Positions 51,312 through 64,000 of a stretch of DNA of 64,000 nucleotides are shown one piece after another; positions within the stretch are counted from its first letter, which is position 1; each line of letters opens with the position of its first letter. Both the position numbers and the translations under genes were made by a program. The notes beneath the pieces are model-generated. The model was not told the origin of the DNA and made no database searches. It worked only from the letters and a program-made list of their open reading frames with translations. Source of the stretch: Pomacea canaliculata (Eukaryota > Mollusca > Gastropoda > Architaenioglossa > Ampullariidae); the NCBI RefSeq assembly GCF_003073045.1, contig NC_037595.1, positions 10,904,074-10,968,073 on the forward strand, written 5' to 3'.

Positions 51312-54300
51312 ATGGATATGGTGTGCATCAAAGATAAATTCGGCAACGATCGGTGGTTTCTTGGCGAGGACATACGGCTTCCACCTTTAAAAGACGAACT
51401 TGGCCTCGCGGACCGCTTGAGACTCATTAACAACTTTCACCTTAGACCTGACGACGTCATTGTTGCTGGTTACCCGAGGTCAGGTAAGAGCATCACGAAC
51501 TCCACTGCTCAAAATTCACACGCACTCACTGCTTATCCCATAGTTTGGTTTGTACATTTATATCTAATTGAGTGTTTACTGTTTTCAGTTGTGTTCCAAT
51601 AAGATCCTTTTGTGTGCATGTGTGCGTGCGTGCGTTGTGTGTGTGTTTGTGAACTGTAACTATGAAATAAAGACAACCAGCACACTTCAGTTAGGTAGTA
51701 GGAGCCTGTATTGTGAGGGTCACCTTTGGGTAGATTCATTTGTTTGAGAAAATTAATAATTTGATCATAACAGAGTTATACTCTGTGGTGTTAAACTAAA
51801 AGTGAGAAATGGTCTTCAATAACATTTTAAACAAGGTATCCCAAGGTGATTAGTCCTGATATCTATCAAAAATTTTCAAAATTCAAACGTGTTTGTTACC
51901 GTATCCTTGTTGGAACCCAGAACTTGCTGAAGTCTGTATTTTTAATCTCTGTAACTACTAACTTAAATAATTGTCAATCGTCAGTTCAGACTCAGAAGTT
52001 TAAAAAGTAAACAAATCTCGACGTTAATTCTGATGTCATCCAATTGGATGATTAAATAATGACTTCTGTGTGATGAGGCCAAAAAAGGAACTGAGTGATT
52101 ATCTCCTTTATTCCTCCAGTTTTGAAAAAGCATTGTGGGACTGTCAACAGATTGTAAACATGCTTTTCGCAAAGTTGACATGCATATGAAAACCCTTTAA
52201 ATCACTCAATTTTTTCGGAACAGAAAAATAATTTTATTTTCAAAAGAAATCTCACAAGTTTACTTTTTAATCACGTAATTAAAATGAATCCAAATTTATA
52301 GAGGTAGGTGTTATATAGTAGCGTCAGGTTACATAATAGTTTTTACTGTGTGAAGGTAACAACTGGATTCATCAGATGATCTACATGTTGCTGGAAGGAA
52401 CCCTCGACCCGCCTCCTTTGTTTGGACCGGATACTAGCGTGGTCCTGGAGTCAGCCTCAGACACTAGACGCGTCCTCCCACCTGTCAAACCTCGCGCTCT
52501 TTACACGCACCTTCTCTTCAAGGACCTGCCAAAGGTCGTCACTGAAAAAAAGGTCAAGGTGGTGCACATCACAAGGAACCTCAAGGATGTCTTCGTGTCT
52601 TTGTATTGTTTTACAGAAAAGTATCCTTTCAAACAATATTATCCACCGTGGCCAGATTTTTTTCTACAATGCTAGATGATGGCGGTGAGTCATTGAGATT
52701 TGCAAGCGTTAAGTTTTTTAAAGACGAAATTACACAAAAAGTATTATCTTCTGGTTATATTTTGAACAGAAAATTCTGAGTAACATAAGTCTTGTAATAA
52801 CGGTGTGGCAAGTAAACCTTTCTTAAAAAATGAACAATCAGAATCAGTTTGAAAGAATAGTTTTTATTTTTTTTTTTTTTTTTAGTTTCTTGGTTTTTTT
52901 ATTTCGTTTTTCGTTAGAGTTACGAGCTTTTAAAGAAAGTAGAGACATATTTAATTGCACTAAAGTGTTTTTCCACAGAAAAGCTTAACCGAATATTTAC
53001 AATTTTACTACGAATTTTCAAAATATCTCTTTATCTTAAGTGTGGTATGGAGACGCTTTTAGCCACGTGACAAGCTGGGAGAAGGCGATCGACGATCATC
53101 CTGAGCATCCATTTTACTGTGTGACGTACGAGGAGCTGACACAAGTAAGATCATCAGTGTCGTTATTCCTCGTATCCAGAGACGTCACAGTACGTCACTG
53201 CTCTTGCACGCTCTCTTATGCGCATGGTCACATGAATGGCGAGGGAGATTATATAAAATTTCTATAAATATAAACATAATACAGTAGTGTATGCGTCTAT
53301 TTATCTTCGCCACAGAGGTAAACATATATTCTGAAAGCTTTTGTAAATTAAAAAAAAGACTAGCTGCAGTCTCTCTCTCACACACACACACATGCACTAG
53401 CTCGCACACACACACAATGTTTAAGACTTCTGCAGGAATTTGCATGAAGGATTTGGCATGAAGGGGTGCTCCTGTGGCAAAAGGTTCTTTCCATACTCAG
53501 CCTTGGCTTGTAGAAATGATGCATTTGCTAAGGAACCAGTGGGATAAGATTTCTGTCGCCCTTTCAATACTGATGTGAGAAGAATATGAAAGTTGTTCAC
53601 TGTCAGCATGGAGTTTGCTCCCCACACGCCAAGCATCTTCCTACACACTTTGGTGATGTAGTTGGTGAGAGAAGTTTGTGATGGTGTGAGAGCCTTAAAC
53701 CACGTAGCCCTGGTGTATTGCGTAGTGGTTTTGTACAAACACTTCATCCTGTTAGTCTTGGCTACCTCATCAAACATGTTTTATCCTTAATAGACAGAAC
53801 CTCGAACACACAGACGAATGTTACAACGTTGTTTAATCAGATTGTGATAAACCGACTAAACAAGACCTCGAAATTCCTCACTCAGGCACTGGTTTGTTGT
53901 CTAGTCACAACTGGTACTTTCATGTGAATATGTAAATAAATAGTTTGCAGTTAAATAATTCGCTAGTTGATTGTGTTTTTTTTCTGTGGTTAGTTTATTG
54001 CTAAGATAGATTGCTGCTTGGCTGTTGGTCGTCTCGTTATCGAGGATCTTTTGATTGTTTCTTGTCTCTGTCTTATTTTTATGTTTTTTTGGTTTTGTTG
54101 TTTATTCATTCAGAATGGTGTGATCAGCTGGAATGTAATTGACCAGTTCCTGGAGACAAACAGAGGAGACCTTTCTGCCAGGCGGTGGTTGAGAAATGTC
54201 AATCAACAACATGGTCAATCTGCGAATAGCAAAAGACCTAAAGTTGATTGGTCTACTTTATCGGAAAGGTAAACGATATCTGTAAAGACAAAATTAAAAA

Positions 54301-54839
54301 TAATATCCTAGTGTAAAAACATTGGTTTTTTGGTCTTTTATTTCTCCTGTATTTCATTCTCATTCTTTCCCTCTTTTCAAGGAGAACTGGGAAAAAGCGT
54401 AAATGATCTACTACTTTATGTATAAATTTTCAAAAAAAGTAATATTAATACTGATGATAATACTAATACAAATACTACTACTACTAATAGTAATAATATA
54501 ATACATTATATCAAAGCATCACATTAACCATTTATGCTAATCAAAATTACAATACTAAAGTGTGACCACAGCAAGTCCTACACTCATTGTGCAGTAAAAT
54601 GTTTAAACTCTAGCACCGATATTATTTCTTTAATTTCTGTTAAATTTACAGTAATATTTGAACCCACTCATCTGTTCTACAAATGTTCTGTGAGTCAAAA
54701 CTATTCAGTGTAATATCTGCAGGAGTTGTAGGAGACTGGAAGAACTGGTTCACTGTGGCCGCAGAACGAGGAGTTCGAGAAGGTCGTCCGAAAGAAGATG
54801 GCCGGCTACAAAAGTCTCCTTCGTTACCAACTTGAATAA
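51312..54839 (+). pseudogene. sulfotransferase, array unit 10 (frameshifted)
   Basis: Exons 51312-51483, 52356-52684 (329 nt), 53041-53144, 54114-54268 (155 nt) and 54723-54839 (117 nt). Exon 1 is intact with YPRSG. Exon 2 loses one base before the T-run (ccagatttttttc for ccagagttt...), after an intact FTEKYPFKQYYPPW pocket stretch. Exon 4 is 5 nt short and exon 5 has one extra C (gtggccgcag). The clean first half and indel-rich second half change over at about 53.8 kb, as if a different data source began there. Confidence 0.8.
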
Positions 54840-56230
54840 TTAAATCAACACTTTGCAAATCTCAGTACCAGCAGATAGTGTATTTTATCAGACAATTCAT
54901 TCTTTCGTTCTCTCGATATTCAGACTTTTGTTACTTCTGCACAGTAACTCATACGAAAGTGTCTGTAAATCCCTACCCATACTGATGATGGTCTACTGTT
55001 GTTATAATGAGTATACAGGAAAACTCTCCCTCAGTGAAAATCGGAATCTCAGATACACAGGAAGCTCAGTTTTTTTTAATCCGGACACTAAGCTTTCGAT
55101 AAATTGTCTCCAAAAAGTAATAATAAAGCTACGTAATGTCCATAAAGTCAGCCGGTCTGAAGACTCCTATAAGTGTACAGGCTACATACTCAAATGAATG
55201 CGTACACAAGAACAATAAAGTATTGTCAATGTGGCGGACGATAGTCATTAATAGAGCTGTCTGAAATGATGGAGAATTTAACTCGTATAAATAGAAGATT
55301 CGTCTAATAAATGTAAAGCCTCTATGTTTGATATGAAAATCAGCTATTGATGCTGCTTGAAGACGAGACGATCGTGTAAAACTATATTGTAGCTATGAAG
55401 ATACTTCTTGCTAAGACAACAGAACTGATATCAAATCAAGTTAGAAAAATGATTAGATATACTAGATTAATTTCCTGGACACTTCTTTTATAATCAGAGA
55501 ATTGAATGCAGCCTGTATTTGAATGCCGTCGAAAGCACTGAAAGGAGTGAAGGTAATATCTCGCACGTTCTTTAAAGGACTGAGTTTATGGAGGTCACTG
55601 CTAAGATCACGTGAGTACTTTAACCTTTCGTGAACCTGTACATGAGTTTGGGGTACAGCGAGAGATGATGTATGCAATCATTCTCCTACATGGTCTTACC
55701 TTAGCACTGTGCTGGGAGTGCCGTGCATCCCATAATACAGGGCAGCTGACTCGTGGACATAGAATTAGATAAATGAACCAGGCTCTGGTTGCAATTTGAT
55801 ATTCTTTTTGTTGACTTGCTTCATCCGGTTGAAATATGAAAAAGATTTTCCAGGTAATTTCTAACGGGAATTTGTGCAGTTAATGATGCTACATGAGTCT
55901 CCACCAGCTCGAAACTTTGCTTCAACCGCCATCATGGTGTGCGTGAAGTGGCGATAGCAACGTATGGCTCTTCTGTAGTATTTGTTAGCTTCGTAATTTT
56001 CGTGTTGTAATGTTTTACATTAAACTTCTGGGGGAAATCATACCAGAGCACATTAATAAAGACGCTTCTGCTAAAGGGATAAATTGGATTTTCAAAATCT
56101 ACTTTCTACATTTAGCTGTACAATAAAAAAAAGTCGGAAAAAGTATTGATTCTTTACACTTACTTGTAAAACAGACTTATTCAAAGTCACAGCTGTGAGT
56201 GTGGCTCAAGCGTTCTTTGTGACTTTTGCT
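54840..56230. repeat. spacer between units 10 and 11
   Basis: No gene. A long-type spacer with small indels throughout; the shared block is shortened by a deletion at about 55540 and the tail after about 55730 is rearranged relative to the others. Confidence 0.5.
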
Positions 56231-56259
56231 AGGTTAAACAGTTTTGAACAGGAGTGTAA

Positions 56260-56322
56260 AGCGATAACAGTTAATCAAGGTACAGGGTGTATACGACTGC
56301 TGTGCACTTAGCAGTCAGTGTG
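56260..56322 (+). promoter_or_regulatory. degraded core promoter of unit 11
   Basis: TGTATA at 56288-56293 and a shortened initiator region (gcagtcagtg, A at 56317). The half-site pair upstream is not preserved. Small indels throughout. Confidence 0.35.
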
Positions 56323-56433
56323 CAGACCCGCCACTCAGACTTGTCGACTACCCGGCGGTCCGTTACTACAGGCAGAGACATGTTTACTTTACAGCGACAC
56401 TTCTTCGTTTTACTCAAATCGTGTTAGTAAGAA

Positions 56434-59400
56434 ATGGATATCGTGTTCATCAAAGATAATTCGGCAACGATCGCAGTGTATTGGCGAGGACATACGGCTT
56501 CCACCCAAAGGCAATCTTAGCTCGCGGACCGCTTGAGACTCATCCACAACTTTGACCTTAGACTGACGAGACGTCATTGTTGCCGGTTACATGGGTCAGT
56601 AAGAGCATCAGCCTCCCCTATTCTCAATATTGCACACTTGTGCACATATGTTCAAGCGGGATTGTGAATACAATTTGTGGCATAGTTTGTTTTTATATCT
56701 ACATGAGTGCTTACTGTGTCCTGTGTTTTACTCCAACATACTAATAAGAAGCTATAGATATAAACGTGTGTATGAATATGCATGTGTTTTACAAATGAGT
56801 CCCAACTAGCTAGGATCAAATTTGTACAGTTTTACCTTTTTAAAAATATGAATTATTCGAAAAATAAATTACCAGGGATATACTCTTGCTGTGTTAAAAT
56901 AGAAGGTGAGAAATGCTTTTGAGAAAATACATTTTAACCAAGGTATCTAAGGCAATTCGTCCCGATTTTCATCGTATTGCTGTCAGAATCCATCATATTG
57001 TACGTTATAAGATTTTTTTGTTTTCAATCTCTGTAATTACTAACTTAAATATTAATCAATCGTCAGACTGTGAAAATGTACAGTCAGTCCTTTACATGGA
57101 TCTGAGACATGGCGTGTGACAAACACGCATCACCAACAAGTTTCAGACATTCAATAGTACTCGGCGCCATATCCTCAACAAAGATGGCCGAGAGAGATCT
57201 CCAATACAGACTGTAAGAGAAGACCACCAAAACCCTGCCAGCCAAGACATTCAGAAGCAGAAGTGGAGCTGGATCGTTCACACCTGGCGAAAGCCAGCCG
57301 ACATTAACGAGTCAAGATTGGCCTGAACACCAGGGGATGCGCAGGTTGGGAGACCCAGACAACACGGAGGAGATCAGTCCACAAGAGAGGCTGAGCAGCT
57401 GCATACATGAGCCCAGCTGGGAAGCCCAGAACCGGGTCCGATAGCGTGGTGTACTTGCGACCATATGTTCAACTTTGGGGGGCGGGGTAAAAGTATATAA
57501 TAAGAAGAAAAGAGATGAAGAGAAAAATCGAGAGACTATCTAACGGCGAGCATCTCGTTTACGCAACGTTTTGAAAAAAAATAACTTCGTGGGATGATAC
57601 AATTTTTACACATGCTTTTCTTCAATTTGCAGAAATTGTACTTGCATATTTAAACTAGTATAAATCAGCCAATGTGGACTGCAAGAGATAATTTTAGTTT
57701 CGAAGGAATCTCAAATCGTTTAATATTTTAATTTTTCGCGTTAGGTGTTTATATTTGTGGGGTGCATTATTTTTTTTGAATGTAAGGTAACAACTGCTTC
57801 ATCAGAATGATCTACATGCTGGAGGAACCCTGAGACACGCCTCCCTTTGTTTGACCGATTCTAAGTGCACCGCGTGAGTCAGCCTCGATACACTAGTCGC
57901 ATCTGCCACTTGTCAAACTCGCGCTCTTTTCTACGCTACGGTTCTTTCAAGGACCTGCCAAAGTCGTCATTGAAAAAAGGTTCAAGGTGGCACATCACAA
58001 GAACTTCAAGGATGTCTTCGTGTCTTTGTATTCCCGTACAGAGAAATTACCTAACATCAGATATCACCCACCGTGGCCCGAGAGTTTTTGTCTATCAATG
58101 CAGATGTTTGTGATCATTGAGATAGTGCATACGTTTTTTTTTTTGAGACGAAAAAAATAAACAAAAGATATTATCGCTGGTTAAATTTTGTGTACAGAAA
58201 AACTCTGAATAACATAACATCTTCTTCGGTTTATAAAGGCTAAGAAATAATAGGTTTATTTGTAGTGAGTTGAGTATTGTATTTTTTTATTTACGTTTGA
58301 TTAAGACGAGAGTCAGAAAAAGTAAGAGATACATTTAAGTGATGTGTTTTTCAACAAAAATTAATAAATAAGTAGTGCAAATATTAATAATTTATACCGA
58401 ATTTGTAAAATATCTCTTATCTTTAGTATGGTATGGAACGTCTTTGATCACGTACAAGTGGGAGAAGGCGAATTCGACGATCAATCCTGAGCACATTTAC
58501 TGTGGACGTACAGCAGTTGACACAAGTAAGATCACAGTGTCGTTATTCCTCTATCCAGTGTTACAAATACTCACTGGCTCTTAACACGCTCTCTAGCTCA
58601 AAGCGCATGCCCAATGAAGCAACAACACAACGGAAAGTATCATATGATTCTAACATTTTATATATGACAATAGTTTCTATCTCCTTTATCTCCCAAGAGA
58701 TTTTTAAACATCTTATTTAGTAACAAATTTATGAATAACAATGATACGACAAAAATATCTCTCTACGATAGTAGCACACACAGCTGTTTAAAGTGCTGTA
58801 TGCAATTTGCGAGAAACGTTGAAAAGTGCTCTCCTGGCGACTAGTTTTTTCAAAGCAGCTTAGCTGTAGATAAGATGCAACATTGAACTAGTGGATCATA
58901 ATTTGGTCGACCTCAAACTGAGGCGAGAAGAAGATGAAAGTATTCACTGTCAGCATGGAGTTTGCCCTCAAAAGCGAGCAATCTTCCTACACCACTGTGT
59001 TGATGTGTTGGTGAGAAAAGTCTGTGAAATGTGAACACCTCATCAACCAAGGCTTTATTTCTTGATTGACTAGAACCTTTGAACTACACAGACCGAATTG
59101 TTAGAATGTTGTCAATCGGCTGTAATAGCCGACTAAACACAGGGATTACTGAGCCGCAAAATTCTTCAACAGTGCACTGCGGTTTTTTTGATCTAGTTAC
59201 AACCGGGTAATGGGTCGTGTGAAGATACGTAATAATTATAGTTTGCAGGAAATAGTTCTTAGTTACTTGTGGCTTTCCGATGGTTGTTGTGTCTCTAGAT
59301 AGGACTACTGACTGTTCGTCGTCTGGGTCTTTTGATTGTTTTTCATGTTGGTGATTTTTGAGGGTTTTGGTTCTTGTGTATTCGTTCAGAAACGGTGTAG

Positions 59401-59992
59401 AGTCAGCTGGAAATGACCGGTTCCTGAGAACACACAGAGGAAGACCTTTCTGCTAGGCGGTGTGAAAATGCACAATCGAACATTCAACTGAGAAATAGCA
59501 CAAGACGCGTATTTAATGGCGCATGCTTTCGAAAAGGTAATGATATCTGCAAAGACAAAATCAAATTTAATGTGTAAGCGCGTAAAACACATTGTCATGT
59601 TCGTCATCCCTCATCCTCCTCTCTTTAAAGAAAACTGCGAGCAACATAGGCTGCAATTACTAGTTACTATAAAAATTTTCAAAAAAAAAATACATCCTAA
59701 ATCAGTTTAAAAGTAACCATCCATAACGCACAAATGCAAAATAAAGTGGAACACAGGCTAACGCAGGCGAGCATAAAATTCATACCAAAACGAATATTCT
59801 ACTTTAATTCTGTACTTTACACTAATTTTGTGAACCACTCACTTTCTACCAATTTCTAATGAGTCAAACTATCATATGATGCGAAGTTGAGTAAGGAAGA
59901 CTGGATAGAACATGTTCACGTGGCCAGAACGAGAGTCGAGAGGTCTCAAGAAATGCGGCTACAAAAGTCCTTTCGTGAGCCACTTGAAATAA
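56434..59992 (+). pseudogene. sulfotransferase, array unit 11 (indel-riddled)
   Basis: All five exons are recognisable at about 56434-56599, 57787-58108, 58427-58525, 59390-59536 and 59886-59992, each shorter than in the intact units and shifted several times; donor 1 reads cag|taag with a G lost. Intron 1 contains an RTE-like LINE fragment. Because introns and flanks show the same loss of single bases, I read most of this as low-quality consensus laid over a SULT unit whose true state is unknown. Confidence 0.75.
57068..57480 (+). mobile_element. RTE-like LINE fragment in intron 1 of unit 11
   Basis: Translated in pieces it shows the C-terminal landmarks of RTE-type reverse-transcriptase ORFs: GSETWRVT near 57100, KWSWI.HTWRKPA near 57260-57300, then GRPRQ and a SWEAQNR-like stretch near 57420. 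Frames shift several times. It interrupts the 'atcaatcgtcag' sequence that other units have in intron 1. No target duplication could be placed. Confidence 0.55.
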
Positions 59993-62991
59993 AAGATCCA
60001 ACACATGTGAAATCTACTACACAGAAATAGTTAGTTGAAAGAGACAAATTATTTTTTTTTCTCGATATCCCAGACGTCTACTTCGCACACGCGTACTCGG
60101 AGGAACGTCGTAATCCCTACACGTGCTAATCGATCGAATTAGTTAAACTTCTTAAATGGATTACATGACAGTGATCGCTCCTTTGAAATAAACAACCGAT
60201 ACAACTGCCCAGATAAGCATAAGTTTAATACGGAAACTTTATTACATATTGCTCAAAACGTAATAAAAAGTGTACTAAGCGTAACGTCCATAAAGCGCAG
60301 TCTAGATAAAACCATGCCCCCGTATAGAAGGAGAGGGGTGGGGTAAAGGGACATACTCACAATAGTCGATACGCAAGAACAAATAAAGGTAGCAGGGCGA
60401 ATAGATAGCTGTGACATCAGCGTCTGACATAAAGAAAGCCTCGATAATGGAAATGTATTAGATGGAAGGATAGATAGTGAATAGTTGGTAACGCGTGCAA
60501 ACCAGCCGTGAATAGAAGGTAGCCAAAATAGCGGTAATGAAATCGGGGCCACACTTCCACTCGTGCAATACACTCACAACCACACAGACACCAGCGTCAA
60601 ACGCTTGGAGCCTCGCACCACCCAGTGCTCTACAGTGCACAAACCACTACACAACACACACATAAAAGGACATCGTAACGTTTGTAAAGCGAAAGAAAAT
60701 TGAAGAAAAAAGACGCAAAAGAAATTTCACAACACAAAAACACATCCAAAAACTACAAAACTCGCCAAAGCTCACACACCCTAAACGCTATCGGCCCAAA
60801 ACAAAGCAATCCACTAATGTTAGCCGTAGGCTCGCGAACCACAAACTGTCCTGCTGAGCACCAAATTCGACTAGGAGGTGGTAACGATTCGAGTAAGACA
60901 GATTGAACAGGGGAGTGGGCAAAAAGGGGCAATACAGAGCCTTTTGTTAAGCACCCCATGTCAGCCGCCGATCATCTCTGAGCTGCGCGTCGTCCACGCG
61001 AAACGCAACACAAGTCATGGCGAACTGCCGTCCGCTCCAGAGGCGAGGAAGTCTAACGATAAGGCCCCGAAAACACAAGAGACAAGATGAAAAATCCTAT
61101 GAAGATAAATCAAGAATTTCGAAGAGACGGAAAAGGAGAAACGCCTAGAAAAGCGCGAAAGGGAAATGTGAATAAAAAAAAGATAAATGAGAAGCAACGT
61201 TTGACTTTCTAATGAGCGTTTCGTGAAGCTGAAGTCTTGTGTGAACGTGTTTTGGGGAGGGAGTCTGTTGTATAACCGGTCGCTTCGTCCTCACATATTT
61301 CAAGTGGGAGTGAGGAGTGACCAAATAATGTAATGAGAATAAAAACTTATCTATACATCGACGGAAGGAAACCCGTCGTCCTATCCCTACCAAACCATCT
61401 TTAATGAAAACTAATATATAACAAAAGACATTTAGGCTAGAACAACAGGGGCCGAGCTGGTATAAAAGAGGGAGAATGGCAGTGCGCCCTGGCGGCATAC
61501 CCGACTGATTGGACCAACAAGGGGAAGGAAGTTACTCCCTGGCATTAGAGCTAGTACTGCTCGCGCACATTACTAAGGGCGGCCGGCCACACACTTCAGG
61601 GTACGTCCGGTAACACTAGCCCGTAGAACAGCGTTGCTTATTTCCACCGTGACGGCCCGGTCGATGAGAGCTCGACAGGTAGCGACAGCGAGTTGACGTG
61701 CCCGAGCCGTGACAAAGAGAATGTAGATACGGTCTAGGTACAGCATAGCGCAGAGGATTAGTAACTGTCACAGCGCGAGAAGTGAGATGTAGTTCAGAGG
61801 GGTCACGGTTGATGGTATAGGCTAAGGACAGAGCTCTAGCGAGCTTCCCTCTGTTCATAGCGATGGTGCACCATTCCAAGCCAAAGAGGTTCATGAGGAC
61901 CTACAGATCCAGACTGAACCTGAAGGTAAGAACGGACCCGGCGGTCCGGGTATATAGGAGCTTGGGTAGACATTTACTTCCCAAATTCAGTATCGGTAAG
62001 CTCGATTCCCCGACTGTATATAAGAGCATTCGATTGAACTGATTTCATATCAACAAAGTTTTTGCTTTCTGTTTCAATATATGTCAACTGTAAAAGTCTG
62101 CATTGGTTGCAACACGCCGGTAATTTACCAGCTACGGTGAATGCGAATAGAGGCGATGGCGTGAGAGGGTGAAAGCGCGTGAAGCGAGACAGGACGTGAC
62201 TACCCGTCCCCGGGTAGTTAGGTAACCACTCGCAACTCATTCGTTCACAGATAAAGCCACTAAGCCATTTGAATTTAGTACAATGAAACACACATCTGCA
62301 ACTTGCACAAGATTTACAAATGGTAATAGATAACTCATCAAGAGCAAATTGTGTTTCTTTTTTTTATGCAGATATTACCGTGATTGCACCAATGAAAAGC
62401 AATAAGTATAAGCTATCTAGTGACAAAATTTATAATATTGTATCTTTACGAGTGTTAACACAGACATTTATAACTCCTTTATTTTCCTGGATTAAAATAA
62501 AGATCACAGTTAAATAACCCACCAGATACTGATATACTACCACTAAGACATACTCAACCAGTTCTATTTACAACACAAAAAAATCACATCAATAGCGACT
62601 TGGGCAACCTTACCTAAACCATGACAAAACGAAAGTTCCTAACTGAACCAAGTTCACCGGTGAAGGTTCATAGACAGTCAGTCCTCTCTCATATTAAGCC
62701 GCCATTATCTCGTAGTTCACGAAAAGTGACAACGATCTGAGTAGGAAGAAGATTAACGTGCGACACGCTGAGGACAACGCCAAGGGATGGGTACAACAAC
62801 TGTCAAATACCTCAGCTGGTAATGAGCAATTTACACTCTATTCTTTTTTAGTGCACGCATCCTCCATAGACAAATAAGTCGTATACGATTCTGGCTAAGG
62901 TCAAAGAGGATGCCACTATGATCATGACTCCAGAAGAGCGAACGATGACTGTCGAATGTCAGAAATACATTTCTAAGCGCAGTTGGGTTGG
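59993..62991. other. noisy spacer with GC-richer stretch, no gene recognised
   Basis: The first 400 bases are a degraded version of the usual 3' UTR (ctcgatatcccagac, cataaagcgcagtc). About 60540-62250 does not match any other spacer and includes a GC-richer part (about 61490-61930). I find no motif, repeat end or credible reading frame in it. The frames present on the minus strand are short and without domain signatures. Confidence 0.35.
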
Positions 62992-63146
62992 AAAGAATAG
63001 AATCTGCATCAAGATAATCGGCTAACGACGGTCTTGGCGAGGACAATGAACGGCTCTCCATCCCTCGAGACAAACTACCTCGAGAGCGCTGAGTTTCATC
63101 ACAGCTGGACTAGAACGACACGTCATTATGCCGGTATCCGAGTCAG
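62992..63146 (+). pseudogene. sulfotransferase unit 12, exon 1 remnant
   Basis: A broken copy of exon 1: 'atagaatctgcatcaaga' resembles unit 2 (NRICIK), followed by 'gtcttggcgaggaca' (LGED), 'cgtcattatgccggta' (VIxAG) and a donor-like 'agtcag|tagag'. Several bases are missing throughout. No exon 2 follows before the gap at 63745. It shows the array continues beyond this window. Confidence 0.6.
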
Positions 63147-63744
63147 TAGAGCATCAACGCCCCTACTTAAAAACAACACCCAACAGTGTACATTAACTGA
63201 AAAAACGTTTTCCAAGTTTGGTACGTTAATTCTAAGAAATTACTAAGTTCTTTATATAGCAAAATACTTAATAACCTCTGTTGTGTGTTGAGAAGGAGAT
63301 AGTGAGCCCGTAAAGTGTAGGTAACGTTTGGCAGGATCAGTTTTGAGAAAATATATATTTATCAAAGATAACAAGTTAACCTGAGTAAAACTAGAAAGGA
63401 ATAGCGGTTTAAAGACTTTAACAGAGATCCTGCGCGATAAAATCAATAACCAATAAATCAAAACGACTATGCCCAGGAAAATAATAATTAATCCGATCCC
63501 TGCGAAAAAGGACAAAATCAAAAGCGGTTGTACCCGGTGGGGGACCTGTCGAACACATACCACTAACACAAACATCAATCTTATTTCAATACTGTATACG
63601 ACTAATATTAAAGTCGCAGTAGTGCAAGGAAGTTTATAAGTCAACTATCCGCAATCCTTAGTCATGCCCATGGAAGATAAATAATACTCCTAGAACGAAC
63701 TGAAGCGAGGCTGAGTCATGCATGCATTTTTAAAAAACATAACC
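63147..63744. other. intron-like sequence before assembly gap
   Basis: A weak resemblance to SULT intron 1 (gttgagaa...atatttatcaaagataac, compare 'gagaaaataaataatttgatcataac'), then nothing that I recognise. Confidence 0.3.
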
Positions 63745-63844
63745 NNNNNNNNNNNNNNNNNNNNNNNNNNNNNNNNNNNNNNNNNNNNNNNNNNNNNNNN
63801 NNNNNNNNNNNNNNNNNNNNNNNNNNNNNNNNNNNNNNNNNNNN
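63745..63844. other. assembly gap of exactly 100 N
   Basis: A run of exactly 100 N, the conventional size for a scaffold gap of unknown length. True distance between the flanks is unknown. Confidence 0.98.
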
Positions 63845-64000
63845 TTTGGTACTAATCTAAAATGTCTTTCCATTCGGTGTGTCGGTGTGGTGTGTTGTGC
63901 TGTTACTGTATATGCGTATGCAAACCCATCAACGTCAGACCTCACTAGACTGCAGACTGGTTGCCTGTCGTAGGGTTCCCTTCGTTGTAACCTATTGACA
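63845..64000 (+). mobile_element. second copy of the hAT element 3' region
   Basis: This matches about 13938-14092 of the hAT transposon in unit 3 (ctaaatgtctttc, gcaaacccatcaac, then ggttcccttcgttgtaacc) but with a one-base gain or loss every ten bases or so. If the corresponding insertion sits in intron 1 of unit 12, it may even be the same allele region collapsed or duplicated by the assembly. Confidence 0.75.

Noticed and set aside
60253-62291. Several minus-strand open frames of about 90-117 codons
   Set aside because: No domain, no splice context, low-quality sequence; likely chance frames.

Overview
The window is animal nuclear DNA: AT-rich, with long introns obeying GT/AG, dense microsatellites and many small DNA transposons. 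A lophotrochozoan, most likely a mollusc, fits the expanded sulfotransferase family, the IAP-type BIR exons and the hAT/LINE content. The sequence alone does not prove the taxon.

Layout. (i) 1-4.4 kb holds decayed or partial BIR-domain (inhibitor-of-apoptosis-like) exons at 605-916, 1091-1233 and 1750-1890, then sequence with no recognisable gene. (ii) 4.5-63.2 kb is a head-to-tail array of cytosolic sulfotransferase (SULT) genes, all on the + strand. Each unit has five coding exons of about 172/330/104/160/116 nt with intron phases 1, 1, 0, 1, coding for about 293 residues. I count twelve units. Units 1, 3, 6 and 7 are open from ATG to stop across clean splice sites. Units 2, 4, 5, 8, 9, 10, 11 and 12 carry deletions or 1-2 nt frameshifts. 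Units 3-11 share a compact promoter: a DR5-like AGGTGA/AGTTCA pair, a TATA-like box, and a TCAGTG initiator about 30 bp downstream. Units 1 and 2 lack this promoter and leader. (iii) Transposons interrupt the array: a 1.2 kb hAT element in intron 1 of unit 3, a LINE fragment in intron 3 of unit 7, an RTE-like LINE fragment in unit 11, and at least four short inverted-repeat elements, three with exact 8-bp or 5-bp target duplications and one truncated.

Function. The encoded enzymes would move sulfate from PAPS to small hydroxyl acceptors in the cytosol. The catalytic His (H109) and the 3'-phosphate-binding Arg and Ser (R131, S139) are kept. Two regions vary between copies: the 5'-phosphosulfate loop (Y-P/T/I/M-R-S-G-N-N-W) and a stretch after S139 that in vertebrate SULTs lines the acceptor pocket. 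The copies may therefore differ in substrate. Exon 5 is almost invariant, and blocks of sequence are shared in a patchwork, which suggests gene conversion or unequal exchange.

Quality. About 25.2-28.9 kb and everything from about 53.8 kb to the end show small indels spread equally over exons, introns, promoters and transposon copies, next to a 100-N gap at 63745-63844. That pattern looks like unpolished long-read sequence, so the 'pseudogene' status of units 5, 10, 11 and 12 may be an assembly artefact.
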